Assembly: GCA_964578835.1 (NCBI GenBank)
Contig: CAZOEL010000018.1
Coordinates: forward strand, 1 to 64,000
Source of the DNA: CAZOEL01 sp964578835
GTDB lineage: Bacteria; Desulfobacterota; Syntrophobacteria; Syntrophobacterales; Syntrophobacteraceae
DNA length: 64,000 bases
Direction of reading: 5' to 3'
The first letter of the stretch is position 1. Each line of letters opens with the position of its first letter. The notes under the pieces are model-generated. The model made no database searches, was not told the DNA's origin, and saw nothing but the letters and a program-made list of their open reading frames with translations. The position numbers and the translations under genes were made by a program. Positions 25,974 through 35,100 of this stretch are shown here, piece after piece.

Positions 25974-26180
25974 TTAGTGATTCCAGGATGTCAAAACATT
26001 CTTCGATAAAGCTTTCCCCTCTTCCGCCATCATGAAAACAGGTTGCCGGCTCAGAAGAATTTCTATCCCAGATCCGGGCGCAACCTCACAAGTGGGAAAG
26101 ACCTTGAACTCCGGCCAATCGTTCTGTAAATTTAGTTTTACAGGACGATGTCCCCAGCTAGACGGATGTTTTGAGAACAC
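25974..26180 (-). CDS. Doubtful small reading frame in the alaC/selB divergent region
   Basis: A 68-codon frame starts with GTG and has a reasonable protein-like composition (PEFKVFPTCEVAPGSGIEI), but I see no SD and no family. It overlaps an inverted repeat that looks regulatory. It is listed because the C-terminal 50 residues read better than random sequence. Confidence 0.2.
   Translation of the reverse strand: MFSKHPSSWGHRPVKLNLQNDWPEFKVFPTCEVAPGSGIEILLSRQPVFMMAEEGKALSKNVLTSWNH
26124..26143. promoter_or_regulatory. CTGTAAA inverted repeat between divergent alaC and selB
   Basis: CTGTAAA (26124-26130) and TTTACAG (26137-26143) form a perfect 7-bp inverted repeat with a 6-base spacer, about 65 bases before selB. 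The symmetry and AT-rich centre fit a binding site for a dimeric regulator acting on selB, on the amino-acid operon, or both. No regulator is assigned. Confidence 0.4.
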
Positions 26181-26206
26181 CCAATAATAAGGAAGAAGGC
26201 AAACTG

Positions 26207-28132
26207 ATGAAGCAAGTAGTCTTAGGCACTGCCGGTCACATCGATCACGGAAAAACTTCGCTCATCAGGGCTCTGACGGGCATCGACACGGACCGGCTCA
26301 AGGAGGAGAAGCTTCGGGGCATCACCATCGAGCTCGGCTTCGCTCATATGGAGCTGCCCAATGGTGAGCGGCTTGGCATCGTAGACGTCCCGGGCCATGA
26401 GCGCTTTGTGCGCCATATGGTGGCCGGCGCAACCGGAATCGATCTCGTGGCGCTCGTCATTGCCGCCGATGAAGGCGTCATGCCCCAAACCCGCGAGCAC
26501 ATGGAAATATGCCAGCTTTTGCAGGTCAAGAAAGGACTCGTAGTCCTTACGAAAATAGATATGGTGGAAGATCCCGAGTGGGTGGAAATGGTGCGGGACG
26601 ATGTGGCGGAGTTCATGAAGGGAACCTTCCTTGAGGGAGCGCCCATCATTCCGGTCTCCGCCATCACGAAGGAAGGCATGGATGAGCTGCGTCAGGCCTT
26701 GACCGCTCTGGTGGATGAAGTGGAGCCTCGCAGTGCGGACGGACCATTCAGGCTCTCCGTGGATCGAGTGTTCAGCATGCGCGGCTTCGGTACGGTCGTG
26801 ACCGGCACCAGCCTCTCCGGCACGGTGCGCATAGGAGACCCCGTAACCGTTTACCCATCCGAGCACAAGACCAAGGTGCGAGGACTCCAAGTCCACAATG
26901 ACGAAGTCGAAACGGTGCTGCCAGGACAGCGCACGGCCATAAACCTTCAGAGCATCGAGCGCATTCTCATCGAGCGCGGCAACGTGATAGCAACCCCCGG
27001 CGCCCTGGTTGCCACCCATATGATAGATGTTTATCTGACGCTTCTCGAGAGCGCTCCGCGGCCGCTCAAGAACCGCGCAAAGATAAGGTTTCATACGGGA
27101 ACCGCCGAGCACCTGGGAACAGCCGTGCTTCTAGACGCTGAAGAGCTTGCCCCGGGAAAAGCGGGCTTTATCCAGATACGCCTCGATCAGCCCATCGCCG
27201 CTCTGCGGGGAGACCGCTTTGTCATCCGCTCTTATTCTCCCGTTCAGACCATAGGCGGCGGCAGCATTCTGCACCCGCTTCCGGGAAAGCACAAAGGGCA
27301 CGGCAAGCTCGAGGCGGCGACAGCCCTAAGAACTCTTCTCGAAGGGGACGAGCCAAGCATCATCTTGTGGCACATTCGGGACGCCGGTCCGGCGGGCTTG
27401 AGCGAAGAAGACCTGCGCGTGAGGGCGAATGTTCCTCCAAAGCTTTTGGAAAAAACCCTTCAGCTTTTCATAAGCCAGAAGAAAGCCATCCTCTACGACA
27501 AAGACAATCGACGCCTGCTTCATCCCGATACGTTGGAGAGCCTCAAGGAGACCGTTGTTGAAGCGCTGGACGACTATCACAAGCGTTTCCCTCTAAAAAC
27601 CGGCATGCCCAAAGAAGAGCTTTCCGCGCAACTCCCAAAGCAAGCGGACGCCAAGCTCTACAACTTCGTTCTGCGCAGACTGGCGGAAGAGGAAAAGATA
27701 GTCCAGGAAATGGAATGGGTGCGCCTTGCTTCACATAAGATCGACCTCACAAAAGATGAGCAGGCGATTCGCCAAAAGATAGAAAAGGCGTTTCAAGATG
27801 CGGGACTTCAGCCGCCGTTCATGAAAGATGTGACGGCGAAGCTTCCGGGAACGCCCCGCCAGCATCAGGACGTCATCGAATGGATGCTCACGCAGGGGAT
27901 TCTCATAAAAGCCAAAGAGGATATCTACTTTCACTCCACCGCCCTCAATGAGCTGCAGAGCCGCCTCATCGGCTTTCTCAAAGAGCATGGAGAGATCACA
28001 ACCCCCCAGTTCAAGGAAATGACTCAGGTGAGCCGCAAATACACCATCCCTCTGCTGGAATACTTCGATTCGCAGCGCATCACGATCCGCATTGGAGACA
28101 CGCGCAGGCTGCGCGAGAGCAGGGTTGGTTGA
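26207..28132 (+). CDS. selB: Selenocysteine-specific translation elongation factor SelB
   Basis: SelB delivers selenocysteyl-tRNA to in-frame UGA codons followed by a SECIS hairpin. The 641-residue protein has the G1 loop GTAGHIDHGKTSL, RGITIELGFA, DVPGHERFVRHMVAG and TKIDMV, then the domain with DRVFSMRGFGTVVTGT, and a long C-terminal winged-helix part (about residues 380-641) that reads the SECIS. The start at 26207 follows AAGGAAGAAGG. No selA, selD or selC lies in the window, but a candidate selenoprotein gene does (56365-56661), so the machinery is expected to be complete elsewhere. Confidence 0.97.
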   Translation: MKQVVLGTAGHIDHGKTSLIRALTGIDTDRLKEEKLRGITIELGFAHMELPNGERLGIVDVPGHERFVRHMVAGATGIDLVALVIAADEGVMPQTREHMEICQLLQVKKGLVVLTKIDMVEDPEWVEMVRDDVAEFMKGTFLEGAPIIPVSAITKEGMDELRQALTALVDEVEPRSADGPFRLSVDRVFSMRGFGTVVTGTSLSGTVRIGDPVTVYPSEHKTKVRGLQVHNDEVETVLPGQRTAINLQSIERILIERGNVIATPGALVATHMIDVYLTLLESAPRPLKNRAKIRFHTGTAEHLGTAVLLDAEELAPGKAGFIQIRLDQPIAALRGDRFVIRSYSPVQTIGGGSILHPLPGKHKGHGKLEAATALRTLLEGDEPSIILWHIRDAGPAGLSEEDLRVRANVPPKLLEKTLQLFISQKKAILYDKDNRRLLHPDTLESLKETVVEALDDYHKRFPLKTGMPKEELSAQLPKQADAKLYNFVLRRLAEEEKIVQEMEWVRLASHKIDLTKDEQAIRQKIEKAFQDAGLQPPFMKDVTAKLPGTPRQHQDVIEWMLTQGILIKAKEDIYFHSTALNELQSRLIGFLKEHGEITTPQFKEMTQVSRKYTIPLLEYFDSQRITIRIGDTRRLRESRVG

Positions 28133-28197
28133 TTGGCGGAGGCGCGCGCCGGGCCCAATCAGGAAGTTGGAAGCTGAACCAGGAAAGGAATTCCTTC

Positions 28198-28488
28198 ATG
28201 TTGAAACATATAGTCTTTTTCAAGTTCAAGCAGGATGTCCCGGATGCGGATATTTCCAATCTCGAGCAAAAGCTTGCCGCGCTCCCGGCGCTCATCCCCG
28301 AGATAAAAGGATATGAATTCGGTCGCGACATCATCCACTCGGAAAGGTCCTTCGACTTTGCGCTGGTTTCGGCTTTTGACGATCTCGATGCATTGAAGCG
28401 CTACCAGATGCATCCAGCCCATGTCGAAGTGCTCAACAAGGTCCGAACGATGTGCGAAAGGATTCATGCGGTGGATTTCGAATACTAG
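28198..28488 (+). CDS. Stress-responsive alpha/beta-barrel (Dabb) domain protein
   Basis: The 96-residue protein is a single dimeric alpha/beta-barrel domain: MLKHIVFFKFKQDV as the first strand, LPALIPEIKGYEFGRDI, SFDFALVSAFDDLDALKRY and the HPAHVEVL helix. The fold occurs in many small proteins of unclear role. AGGAAAGGAA precedes the ATG. It is 65 bases downstream of selB and probably shares its transcript. Confidence 0.87.
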   Translation: MLKHIVFFKFKQDVPDADISNLEQKLAALPALIPEIKGYEFGRDIIHSERSFDFALVSAFDDLDALKRYQMHPAHVEVLNKVRTMCERIHAVDFEY

Positions 28489-28498
28489 GCCCTGCGAT

Positions 28499-28972
28499 AT
28501 GCCGCCAAAGCAAACGCACATTTACGACTACTACATTGACGAGCGCGGCGATTGGCTCTGCGAGGGAAACCCGGTAACCGATCCCGACCTTTTTCGCCTG
28601 CTCAGCCGCTCCCTCTTCCAGGATAAGAGCGGGTACTTCGTCCGCTGCGAAGGCGAAGTCCATCCCGTGCGAGTTTCGGATGCGCCGCTTTGGATTCGCT
28701 ACATTCATGCGCAACAGAGCTGCGACGGGAAATTGCTCGGCGTTGAAATCGAGCTTCAAGACGGGCGCAGGGAACCGCTCGCACCGGAGACGCTCACGAT
28801 CTCAAACAACGACGCTCTTTACTGCCTCGCAACGGCCAGACGCATGAAAGCCCGGTTTGGAAAAGTGGCCTATTATGAGCTCACGCGCCATGTGGAAATG
28901 GAGGAGAATGAAGAGAAATTTCACCTTTCCATCGACGGGCGCAGGTATGACATTCAAATGCTTGATTTATGA
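28499..28972 (+). CDS. DUF1285-like protein
   Basis: The 157-residue protein starts 10 bases after the Dabb gene. Its features resemble the DUF1285 family: YYIDERGDWLCEGNPV, LFQDKSGYFVRCEGEVHP and VSDAPLWI, a small two-subdomain beta fold. The C-terminal part is acidic and contains YYELTRHVEME. Function is unknown. The site before ATG 28499 is weak. Assignment is from pattern memory. Confidence 0.6.
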   Translation: MPPKQTHIYDYYIDERGDWLCEGNPVTDPDLFRLLSRSLFQDKSGYFVRCEGEVHPVRVSDAPLWIRYIHAQQSCDGKLLGVEIELQDGRREPLAPETLTISNNDALYCLATARRMKARFGKVAYYELTRHVEMEENEEKFHLSIDGRRYDIQMLDL

Positions 28973-29066
28973 AACATAGGATTTGGCGACAGCTTGGCAT
29001 AGCCATTAAGGTCGGCATCGACAGGCATTCTCGGTGCAAGTCCACGCGAACAAGAGAACAAAATGT

Positions 29067-29190
29067 CCCCGCTCCACAGACAAAGCGGGGAGAGTGGGGA
29101 ATCATGCCAGGCGGTCAAGTTGAATCGCTTGTTGGCCCACCGTTTTCACATAGCCACGGCGGCCAACAAGGGTCTATTATTCTGGCATGA
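29067..29190. repeat. Nested inverted repeats at the left edge of the DUF2145 cassette
   Basis: Three perfect stems lie in 124 bases: CCCCGCT/AGCGGGG (29067-29073 and 29084-29090); an outer pair TCATGCCAG/CTGGCATGA (29102-29110 and 29182-29190); and inside it CTTGTTGGCC/GGCCAACAAG (29128-29137 and 29161-29170) with a CCGT/ACGG core. The right outer arm lies in the last codons of the DUF2145 gene. This could be a bidirectional terminator, a small structured RNA or the end of a mobile cassette. Confidence 0.75.
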
Positions 29191-29983
29191 CGATCAGTTT
29201 TTCGACGCCAGTATCATATTTTTCCAGGTATTGCCCTATCGTCTCGAAAGTGGCGGTAACGGGTGGACCAGGCTGATCAGATGTTGACACTTCCGCACTA
29301 AACATGGAACCGAGCATTAGCTTGAACGGATTAACGTTAACCTTTTGTGCGAGGAAATACTCCTTCTCATTTGCCTTGATTTTCTTGATATCACCGGTCT
29401 GGTAGATAGCCGCGTTGGTCACGTCCAGTACAAACTCGGTACAATTCTGTCTGCCCAGCGTGTACGGGTTGGCAATGACCGAGTAGTGCGGATCGTGCAG
29501 TGTCTTGTAAGTCGGGGAGGCAATTACTTCCAACAGGCGTTTCTGCAGTTCAGCAGAAGGGATTATAACTCCGGCTTCCAGCACGGCCACTCCGGCAAAA
29601 AAGTCCACTGGAAAATCCTGCACTAGATGGCTAACATCAGGATTTTTTTCTTGCTGATACAAATTGTAGATCGCATAGCCCAGTAATTTGCGACCATCGC
29701 TAGTGGTTATTTCCGAATATACGGCAAATGCCGTGTGGGTGAAATTCATCCCTTCCGGCATTTCGGACATTGGACGTCCCTTACGCGCCAAAATGGCGAC
29801 GCGCGCCCCTTTGGCAGCGAGCGTCTTTTCCACCTTTTTGGAAAACTTAAGGATCTGTTCGGTAGAAAAATGTATCTTCTCACCGGCTTGGCTGCTGGCG
29901 GAACTGAAGCCGACAGCATGGGCGCAAATGGTGCTGGTGAAGGAAAAGATCAAAAGGAAGAAGGTGTGAATTAGATATCTCAT
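29177..29983 (-). CDS. Exported DUF2145-family protein
   Basis: The 268-residue protein begins with a clear signal peptide (MRYLIHTFFLLIFSFTSTIC, then AHA). The mature part has the DUF2145 look: KIHFSTEQILKFSKKVEKTL, FTHTAFAVYSE, a conserved-looking RQNCTEFVLDV with a possible catalytic Cys, and a C-terminal beta region. The NC/EF pattern recalls papain-like peptidases, as inference only. The family is best known from gamma-proteobacteria, and its operon partner and bounding palindromes suggest a transferred cassette. SD-like GGGAAGC precedes the ATG. Confidence 0.72.
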   Translation of the reverse strand: MRYLIHTFFLLIFSFTSTICAHAVGFSSASSQAGEKIHFSTEQILKFSKKVEKTLAAKGARVAILARKGRPMSEMPEGMNFTHTAFAVYSEITTSDGRKLLGYAIYNLYQQEKNPDVSHLVQDFPVDFFAGVAVLEAGVIIPSAELQKRLLEVIASPTYKTLHDPHYSVIANPYTLGRQNCTEFVLDVTNAAIYQTGDIKKIKANEKEYFLAQKVNVNPFKLMLGSMFSAEVSTSDQPGPPVTATFETIGQYLEKYDTGVEKLIVMPE

Positions 29984-30026
29984 AGCGGCTTCCCTAACAG
30001 ATTAAATTTCTTTATTGGATTCTTTA

Positions 30027-30392
30027 TCACTCTTGCTTGGTCTTTAGCGCCTCATTGGGCGGCATGGTGGTAATAGACTCATCGGTGACTTCCAAGGGCG
30101 CGCCAATAGGTGCGGTTGCAGCATTCATGGAATCATATGCGGCGCCTACGCTGACTGCCCCGGCAGAACCCAGTACGGCGCCGCCGACGGATAGTGGTAC
30201 AGCCGTAGCCGCCGATGTCACCTGCCCAGATGCGACGATGGAATGAGCGGCGCTGGCGCTGGCGTTGCCACTGGCCTGAGCTGATTCCTGGACCGCCTGC
30301 TCGACTGGTGTTTTGTCTGCCGCAAACAGCGGGCCGCCGGTCGTAGTAACTAACAAGACAAGGATAGATGAAACAAGACTGGTGATACGCAT
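30027..30392 (-). CDS. Small exported Ala/Ser-rich protein paired with DUF2145
   Basis: A 121-residue protein with an N-terminal signal peptide (cleavage near PLFAA) and a mature part rich in Ala, Ser, Gly and Val (AQASGNASASAAHSIVASGQ), with a Gly/Ala hydrophobic stretch near residues 65-85 that may insert in a membrane. AAAAGGAGAA precedes the ATG. It lies just upstream of the DUF2145 gene on the same strand and is probably co-transcribed with it. Confidence 0.65.
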   Translation of the reverse strand: MRITSLVSSILVLLVTTTGGPLFAADKTPVEQAVQESAQASGNASASAAHSIVASGQVTSAATAVPLSVGGAVLGSAGAVSVGAAYDSMNAATAPIGAPLEVTDESITTMPPNEALKTKQE

Positions 30393-30767
30393 TCTAATTC
30401 TCCTTTTACTGTAATGAGGGATCTTACGTCAAAAACCCGGCGGCTCTAACAGCCATCCGGTGACAAACCATCGTTTAGGTGACATTACAAAATACGATAG
30501 ATATGCTGGTTAGTAAAACAATAGACGCCTCCCATCTCGTTTAGAGGTTTTTGATATAGAGTTTTCCGTTCAACTTCTTTTCTTCTCTTCACCTGGGGCC
30601 GCAAGGAGGCTGTCCAAAATAGCTAAATTTTGGTCAGCCTACGGCAACCTGACTCATTCGTTATCGTCATGCCCACATGCTTATTACCGGAAATGACGGG
30701 AAGGAGCCTGATTGGAAGTCTTATTCTAAGCCGTTCATTGTATGGCAACCGAGATTGAGCTCTTCTC
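30393..30767. other. Intergenic region with a palindrome and a repeat-like remnant
   Basis: No gene is seen. It must carry the promoter of the DUF2145 pair at its left end. It holds the 34-bp palindrome at 30607-30640 and, at about 30667-30704, a stretch (GTCATGCCCACATGC ... CCGGAAATGACGGG) that resembles a decayed copy of the GTCATTCCGGC-type repeats found near 52.5 and 54.4 kb. Confidence 0.5.
30607..30640. repeat. 34-bp near-perfect palindrome
   Basis: AGGCTG/CAGCCT outer arms and CCAAAAT/ATTTTGG inner arms flank a 6-base AT-rich centre (30607-30612, 30614-30620, 30627-30633, 30635-30640). No U-run follows on either strand, so an intrinsic terminator is unlikely. It may mark the right end of the DUF2145 cassette or be a transposon-end relic. 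Confidence 0.7.
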
Positions 30768-32078
30768 TCATTTCGATATGTCGAGCGCCTCCACGGTCTC
30801 CTGAACCTTTCCCTCATAGAGCTCCTTGCCCGAAGGAAGGAAGGCATTGATCTGCTCCCTATCCTTATAGGCTCCCTTATCCGTTCCCCCTATGGCGTAG
30901 ATCCTGCCGTCGGGCGTGGCCACCGCGGCAAGATCACCCCGGCGGGTGTTCATCTTGGGACCCCTCTCCCACTCATCCTTGAGCGGATCGTAGATGAAGA
31001 CATCGGCAAGGGGACCAGTCTCCTCGCTCTTCACCCCTCCCATGACATAAATTTTCCCGTTGGACGCCTGAGCGCACGCATGTCCGCTCCTAGGCTCGGG
31101 CATGGGCTTGCGGTTCGACCAGGCATCGGCTTTGGGATCATACACCTCTGTCACATCGAGGATTGGCGTCTCCTTTCGGGTCGTCATTCCAGCCGAGCCG
31201 CCAAAAAGATAGATCTTATCGTCCGCTCCCATGACTGCGGCAAAACCCATCCTCTTCGAGCTGAGGGGCTTCTTGTACTCCCACCTCCCCGTTTGCGGAT
31301 CAAAGCATTCCATCGTATCCGACACAATCTCGACGGTCTTGCCATCGCGCGGAAATTCAGGCTCTCTTCTGAATCCTCCCATGACGTATATCTTCCCGTC
31401 CGAGGCCACAACAGCCCTGTGCTCCATGCGTCTCTCTAGCATTCGCGGAAGGTCTGAATACTTGACGTTCATCAGGTGGGTTCCCTCCCTGGGCGTTACT
31501 ACAACCTCAGGCCATTTGTCCTTGATCGGATCATAGGGAATGACGACGCTCTCTCCTGTTCCAGTCCACTTCCCCATGCCTCCCAGCCACCAGATCCCGC
31601 CATCTTTTGCAGCCACAATCGCAACACCGTTTCCCTGCCTCTCAAAGCCCGTATTCCTCAGCCTCTCTCGACTCACCTCCCGGTACTCCACCTTCGTACC
31701 ATCCCAGCCGCCCATCCTGAGCAGCAGAATATCCTTTTTCTGATTGGGAGGTTGAGTCATATCGAAAAGCAATTCCCATTTTCTGCTTTCCTCGTTGTAG
31801 AAAAGGTACTTGCCAAACAACGCCCACCCAGGAACCGAAGCTAGATAATTCCAGCGGTCCGTCTCCCGATCATAGGCAAGGTTGGAATAGTTGCCAGCTG
31901 GAATAGCTGGAATATACAAGACTAATCCTCCCATTACATAGATCTTCCCATCAGGCCCAAGAGTGGCCGCATGGCCATATCTTGGATGCGGCATGGGGGC
32001 GACGAACCGCCAGACGGACTCTCCCCATGCAAATACGGGCAAAAGTAACAAGAACAATGTCATGACTAGCTTTTTCAT
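30768..32078 (-). CDS. Secreted Kelch-repeat protein
   Basis: After a signal peptide (MKKLVMTLFLLLLPVFAWG) come about six Kelch motifs, each with the pattern of a hydrophobic strand, GKIYVMGG, then a conserved Tyr/Trp pair (RYGHAATLGPDGKIYVMGG, HRAVVASDGKIYVMGGF, RMGFAAVMGADDKIYLFGG, RSGHACAQASNGKIYVMGG, DLAAVATPDGRIYAIGG). These form a beta-propeller, expected in the periplasm or outside the cell, for protein or sugar binding. It lies 36 bases behind the 1,864-residue gene on the same strand. Confidence 0.88.
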   Translation of the reverse strand: MKKLVMTLFLLLLPVFAWGESVWRFVAPMPHPRYGHAATLGPDGKIYVMGGLVLYIPAIPAGNYSNLAYDRETDRWNYLASVPGWALFGKYLFYNEESRKWELLFDMTQPPNQKKDILLLRMGGWDGTKVEYREVSRERLRNTGFERQGNGVAIVAAKDGGIWWLGGMGKWTGTGESVVIPYDPIKDKWPEVVVTPREGTHLMNVKYSDLPRMLERRMEHRAVVASDGKIYVMGGFRREPEFPRDGKTVEIVSDTMECFDPQTGRWEYKKPLSSKRMGFAAVMGADDKIYLFGGSAGMTTRKETPILDVTEVYDPKADAWSNRKPMPEPRSGHACAQASNGKIYVMGGVKSEETGPLADVFIYDPLKDEWERGPKMNTRRGDLAAVATPDGRIYAIGGTDKGAYKDREQINAFLPSGKELYEGKVQETVEALDISK

Positions 32079-32114
32079 CTGGATGCCCTTTCCTTTGCGA
32101 GCTAAGGGATGCGC

Positions 32115-35100
32115 CTACTCTGGTTTTGGCACAGCAAAGTTGGCTTCCTCCGGTCGCAACGGGACCTCGTTTGCTCCCGGCTTCAGCATGATGACGCGAG
32201 CGGTTATCTCCGAGGCGTACGTGTCCGGGCAGCCCCCTATGGGCATTGGAAAATCACACGTTGCCGTAAGATAAAGACCCGGATCTTGAGTATCACGGTC
32301 TGAGGAATTGCCATTTACCTTTTTGACCTTATCCGGGTTTACGGTTCCATCGGGAAAGGCGCCGTTGTCGTTTCCTTCCACGATGCGCCAGTGGCCAAGA
32401 CCATCCATAGCATAGACAACGAGAACTACCCTGTCAAAATCACGCGCGTAGCAGTTGTACTCGACCCTGACGCTGTACTCGGCATGCCTCGGCTCATGGG
32501 TGTTTGGCCACAGCAGCGTTTCATTTCTCGTGTATGGCGCATAAGGACTCTTTTCTGAAGTCGATACCGTCCAGTCTGAAAGCCCTTTGAAGATCTCTGT
32601 TCTAAGCTTCTCATTGTCTTTGATTCTATATGTCATTGATCCAAAATTGAAATGATCGAAATCGTAGGTGAGACGATCACGGACTTTCGCTGCATCGAAA
32701 AGGCTCTTGCTTCCATCCGATGAACCGGACTTGTAGCAGAATACGCTCGATACCGGAACAACCTTATCATTGGGCTCCCCGAACCAGGGAGCCCCGTCGG
32801 TTCCAGCTATAAGAGTCATCTGCCCATTGGGAACAGAGTAGCCATTTTTATTCAACCGGCAGAGTTGGGGATTCTCGCTGATCAAGCACGGCTGCTTGTC
32901 GTCATATGCAAGGAGATCGGCCGTTCCCGGAGAGCGGAGGATTTGTAAAAGAAGACTGAACGGCAAGTTACCGCTCAGCGGCAACACTTTGGGAAGGAGA
33001 TTGAAGTTCTCCAAGAAATAGAGAAGCCCGAAGGTGCCGTGATTGGGCGTTCCCGCTATCACCATATCTTTGACGTTTTTCGCACTCGCCTGATAGGCTC
33101 GCGATATAAGCCCACCCATGGAAAAGCCGAAGGTGTTCACATAAGGAAAGTAACCCGATCCCGGATTTTGCGGATCGGCGGGAAGCCCCTTGAACTTACA
33201 TGGCTCCTGCATAAATTTGTCGCGCAGTTGCATGGCCAAGTTTCCTCCGATGTCCATCATGTCAGCCCGGCTGTTTGAGCTCACAAAAACAGGCCGATAG
33301 ACTCCATTGGAATGGAGCGCCAGATCTCTCAAAATGTAGTAATACCTGCCGCCCTGGTCATTGGGATCCCCTCCTCCGTCATTCATCAATATGGTTTTAG
33401 GATCCCATCCATGGATGACAAGAAGAGGGAGCGCATTAGGATTGGGCGCTTTTAGCGGATGAAGAATGGAGTTCGTCGTTACGGCATCCAGTTCGTCTTT
33501 GTCCATGACTTTGACATTGGCGGGGGGAAGAATGACATTTTTGAGGCGTCCAGCGGGAACGAAGAAAAACTTCCTGGCAAAGCTAAAATTCGGGACATGC
33601 CCCTGGGACGCCAGCAAGACCGGCTTCCTCGCACCCAAGCGAGCTATGACGGGACTTCCGGTCTGGGTCGTTGAAAAGTCGACCACTGCCGCAGAAAGGT
33701 TGTTGATTGTGTCCACAAAGATCTCGTATGGCTTTATACGCATAGCTGTCCAGCGGGTCCCGTCAAAATAATACGGAAAGACGGAGGCTTCATCAATTCC
33801 GACGGTATCCGCGCGGGACTCGGAATATCGAGAGAGGATCAAGACCCATCCCGAAAGGGTTGGGATCTCTTCGCCCTGCACCGCAGGCTCCAGGACCACT
33901 TCTGTAATGCGCCCTATGGCTTTGATCCCACTAACCCCCAAACCGGGGTCCAAATCGAGATCGTCTCCGGGCGAAATCGTCGGACCATCGGAAGGCGGCA
34001 TAAGAGTCACCACGGCATCGCCACTCAGCCCTCCTGGAGGTATAACCAAAGTGAACCTTCCGTCTGGCGACTCGATGCTTCCGCCTTGTGCGGTTAAAAT
34101 GAGGCCGGAAACCGACTCCGGTGGAGTGGGATCGGTGAGATCCAACGCAAAGTCCGCTGTGGTGACCGTAGCTGTAGTCCCGTCCTCATCCGCAAAGACC
34201 AGCACGGTTCTTGTCGTTGCGGGGTAGCCCGGAGCATCGATGGAAATACTGACAAGTCCTGCGGGAAGGCCGCTTAGGCTGTAATGTCCACTCTGGTCGG
34301 TTGTGGCGGTTGCTCCGGTTTCAAGCGCGGTGAGAAGCGCGCCCGAAACAGCCGCCTCCGTCTGATCATCCGTAACAGTCCCTTGAATGGAGCCCGTTTC
34401 GGGTCTTCGCGTCAGAGTAAAATTAAGCGTTGTGGAAGACATGTCGGCCACAACAACATTTGCGACTGACTGTGAGAGATATTCCGAATGGTTTATCACA
34501 ATGCTGTACGTTCCCACCGGAACACTCACAAGATTATAGGTTCCATCGGCTTCGGTGCTCGCAACCAGAAGACCGTCTCCCGCCACTTCAATATTTGCAT
34601 GCCGGATGGGCAAACCTGTCGCCGCGTCCGTAACCGTTCCGGTTACCAATCCTATTGTCAACGGGGGAAGAGCAAAGTCTCCTCCGTTGGAGTCCCCGTC
34701 TACAACCACTGTAGGATATATCGAGACGGCTTCGTGATCGAGCGCCATGGCAATGAGCTGGATCGATCCCAGAGGGAGTCCGGATAGGACATATTTACCG
34801 TCCGCGTCGGCAACGGTCTGAATGTCGGAGCCACTCACCTTGACGACGGCTCCATTCAAGGGAAGGCCGCTCATGGCGTCCAAAACAAAGCCGGCAACCT
34901 CCGTCCCGATCTCTTCCGGATTGGCCACACCGGTTATGACGGGCTCAACGATATCCAGAACAAAGGGGGTTCGATCAACGGTAACGCTTATGGTGGCGTC
35001 TATGAAACCATCTTTCACTAACCGGAATGTTTGGGGCCCGAAGGGAACATCGACCAACGCAAAGCCGCCGTTGGAGTCCGTCTCATCCGAACTTTCCGCT

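Noticed and set aside
29030..29110. Cobalamin riboswitch (GGTGCAAGTCC followed by CCCCGC)
   Set aside because: The other conserved blocks of the cobalamin riboswitch do not follow, and no downstream B12-related gene is present on the plus strand.
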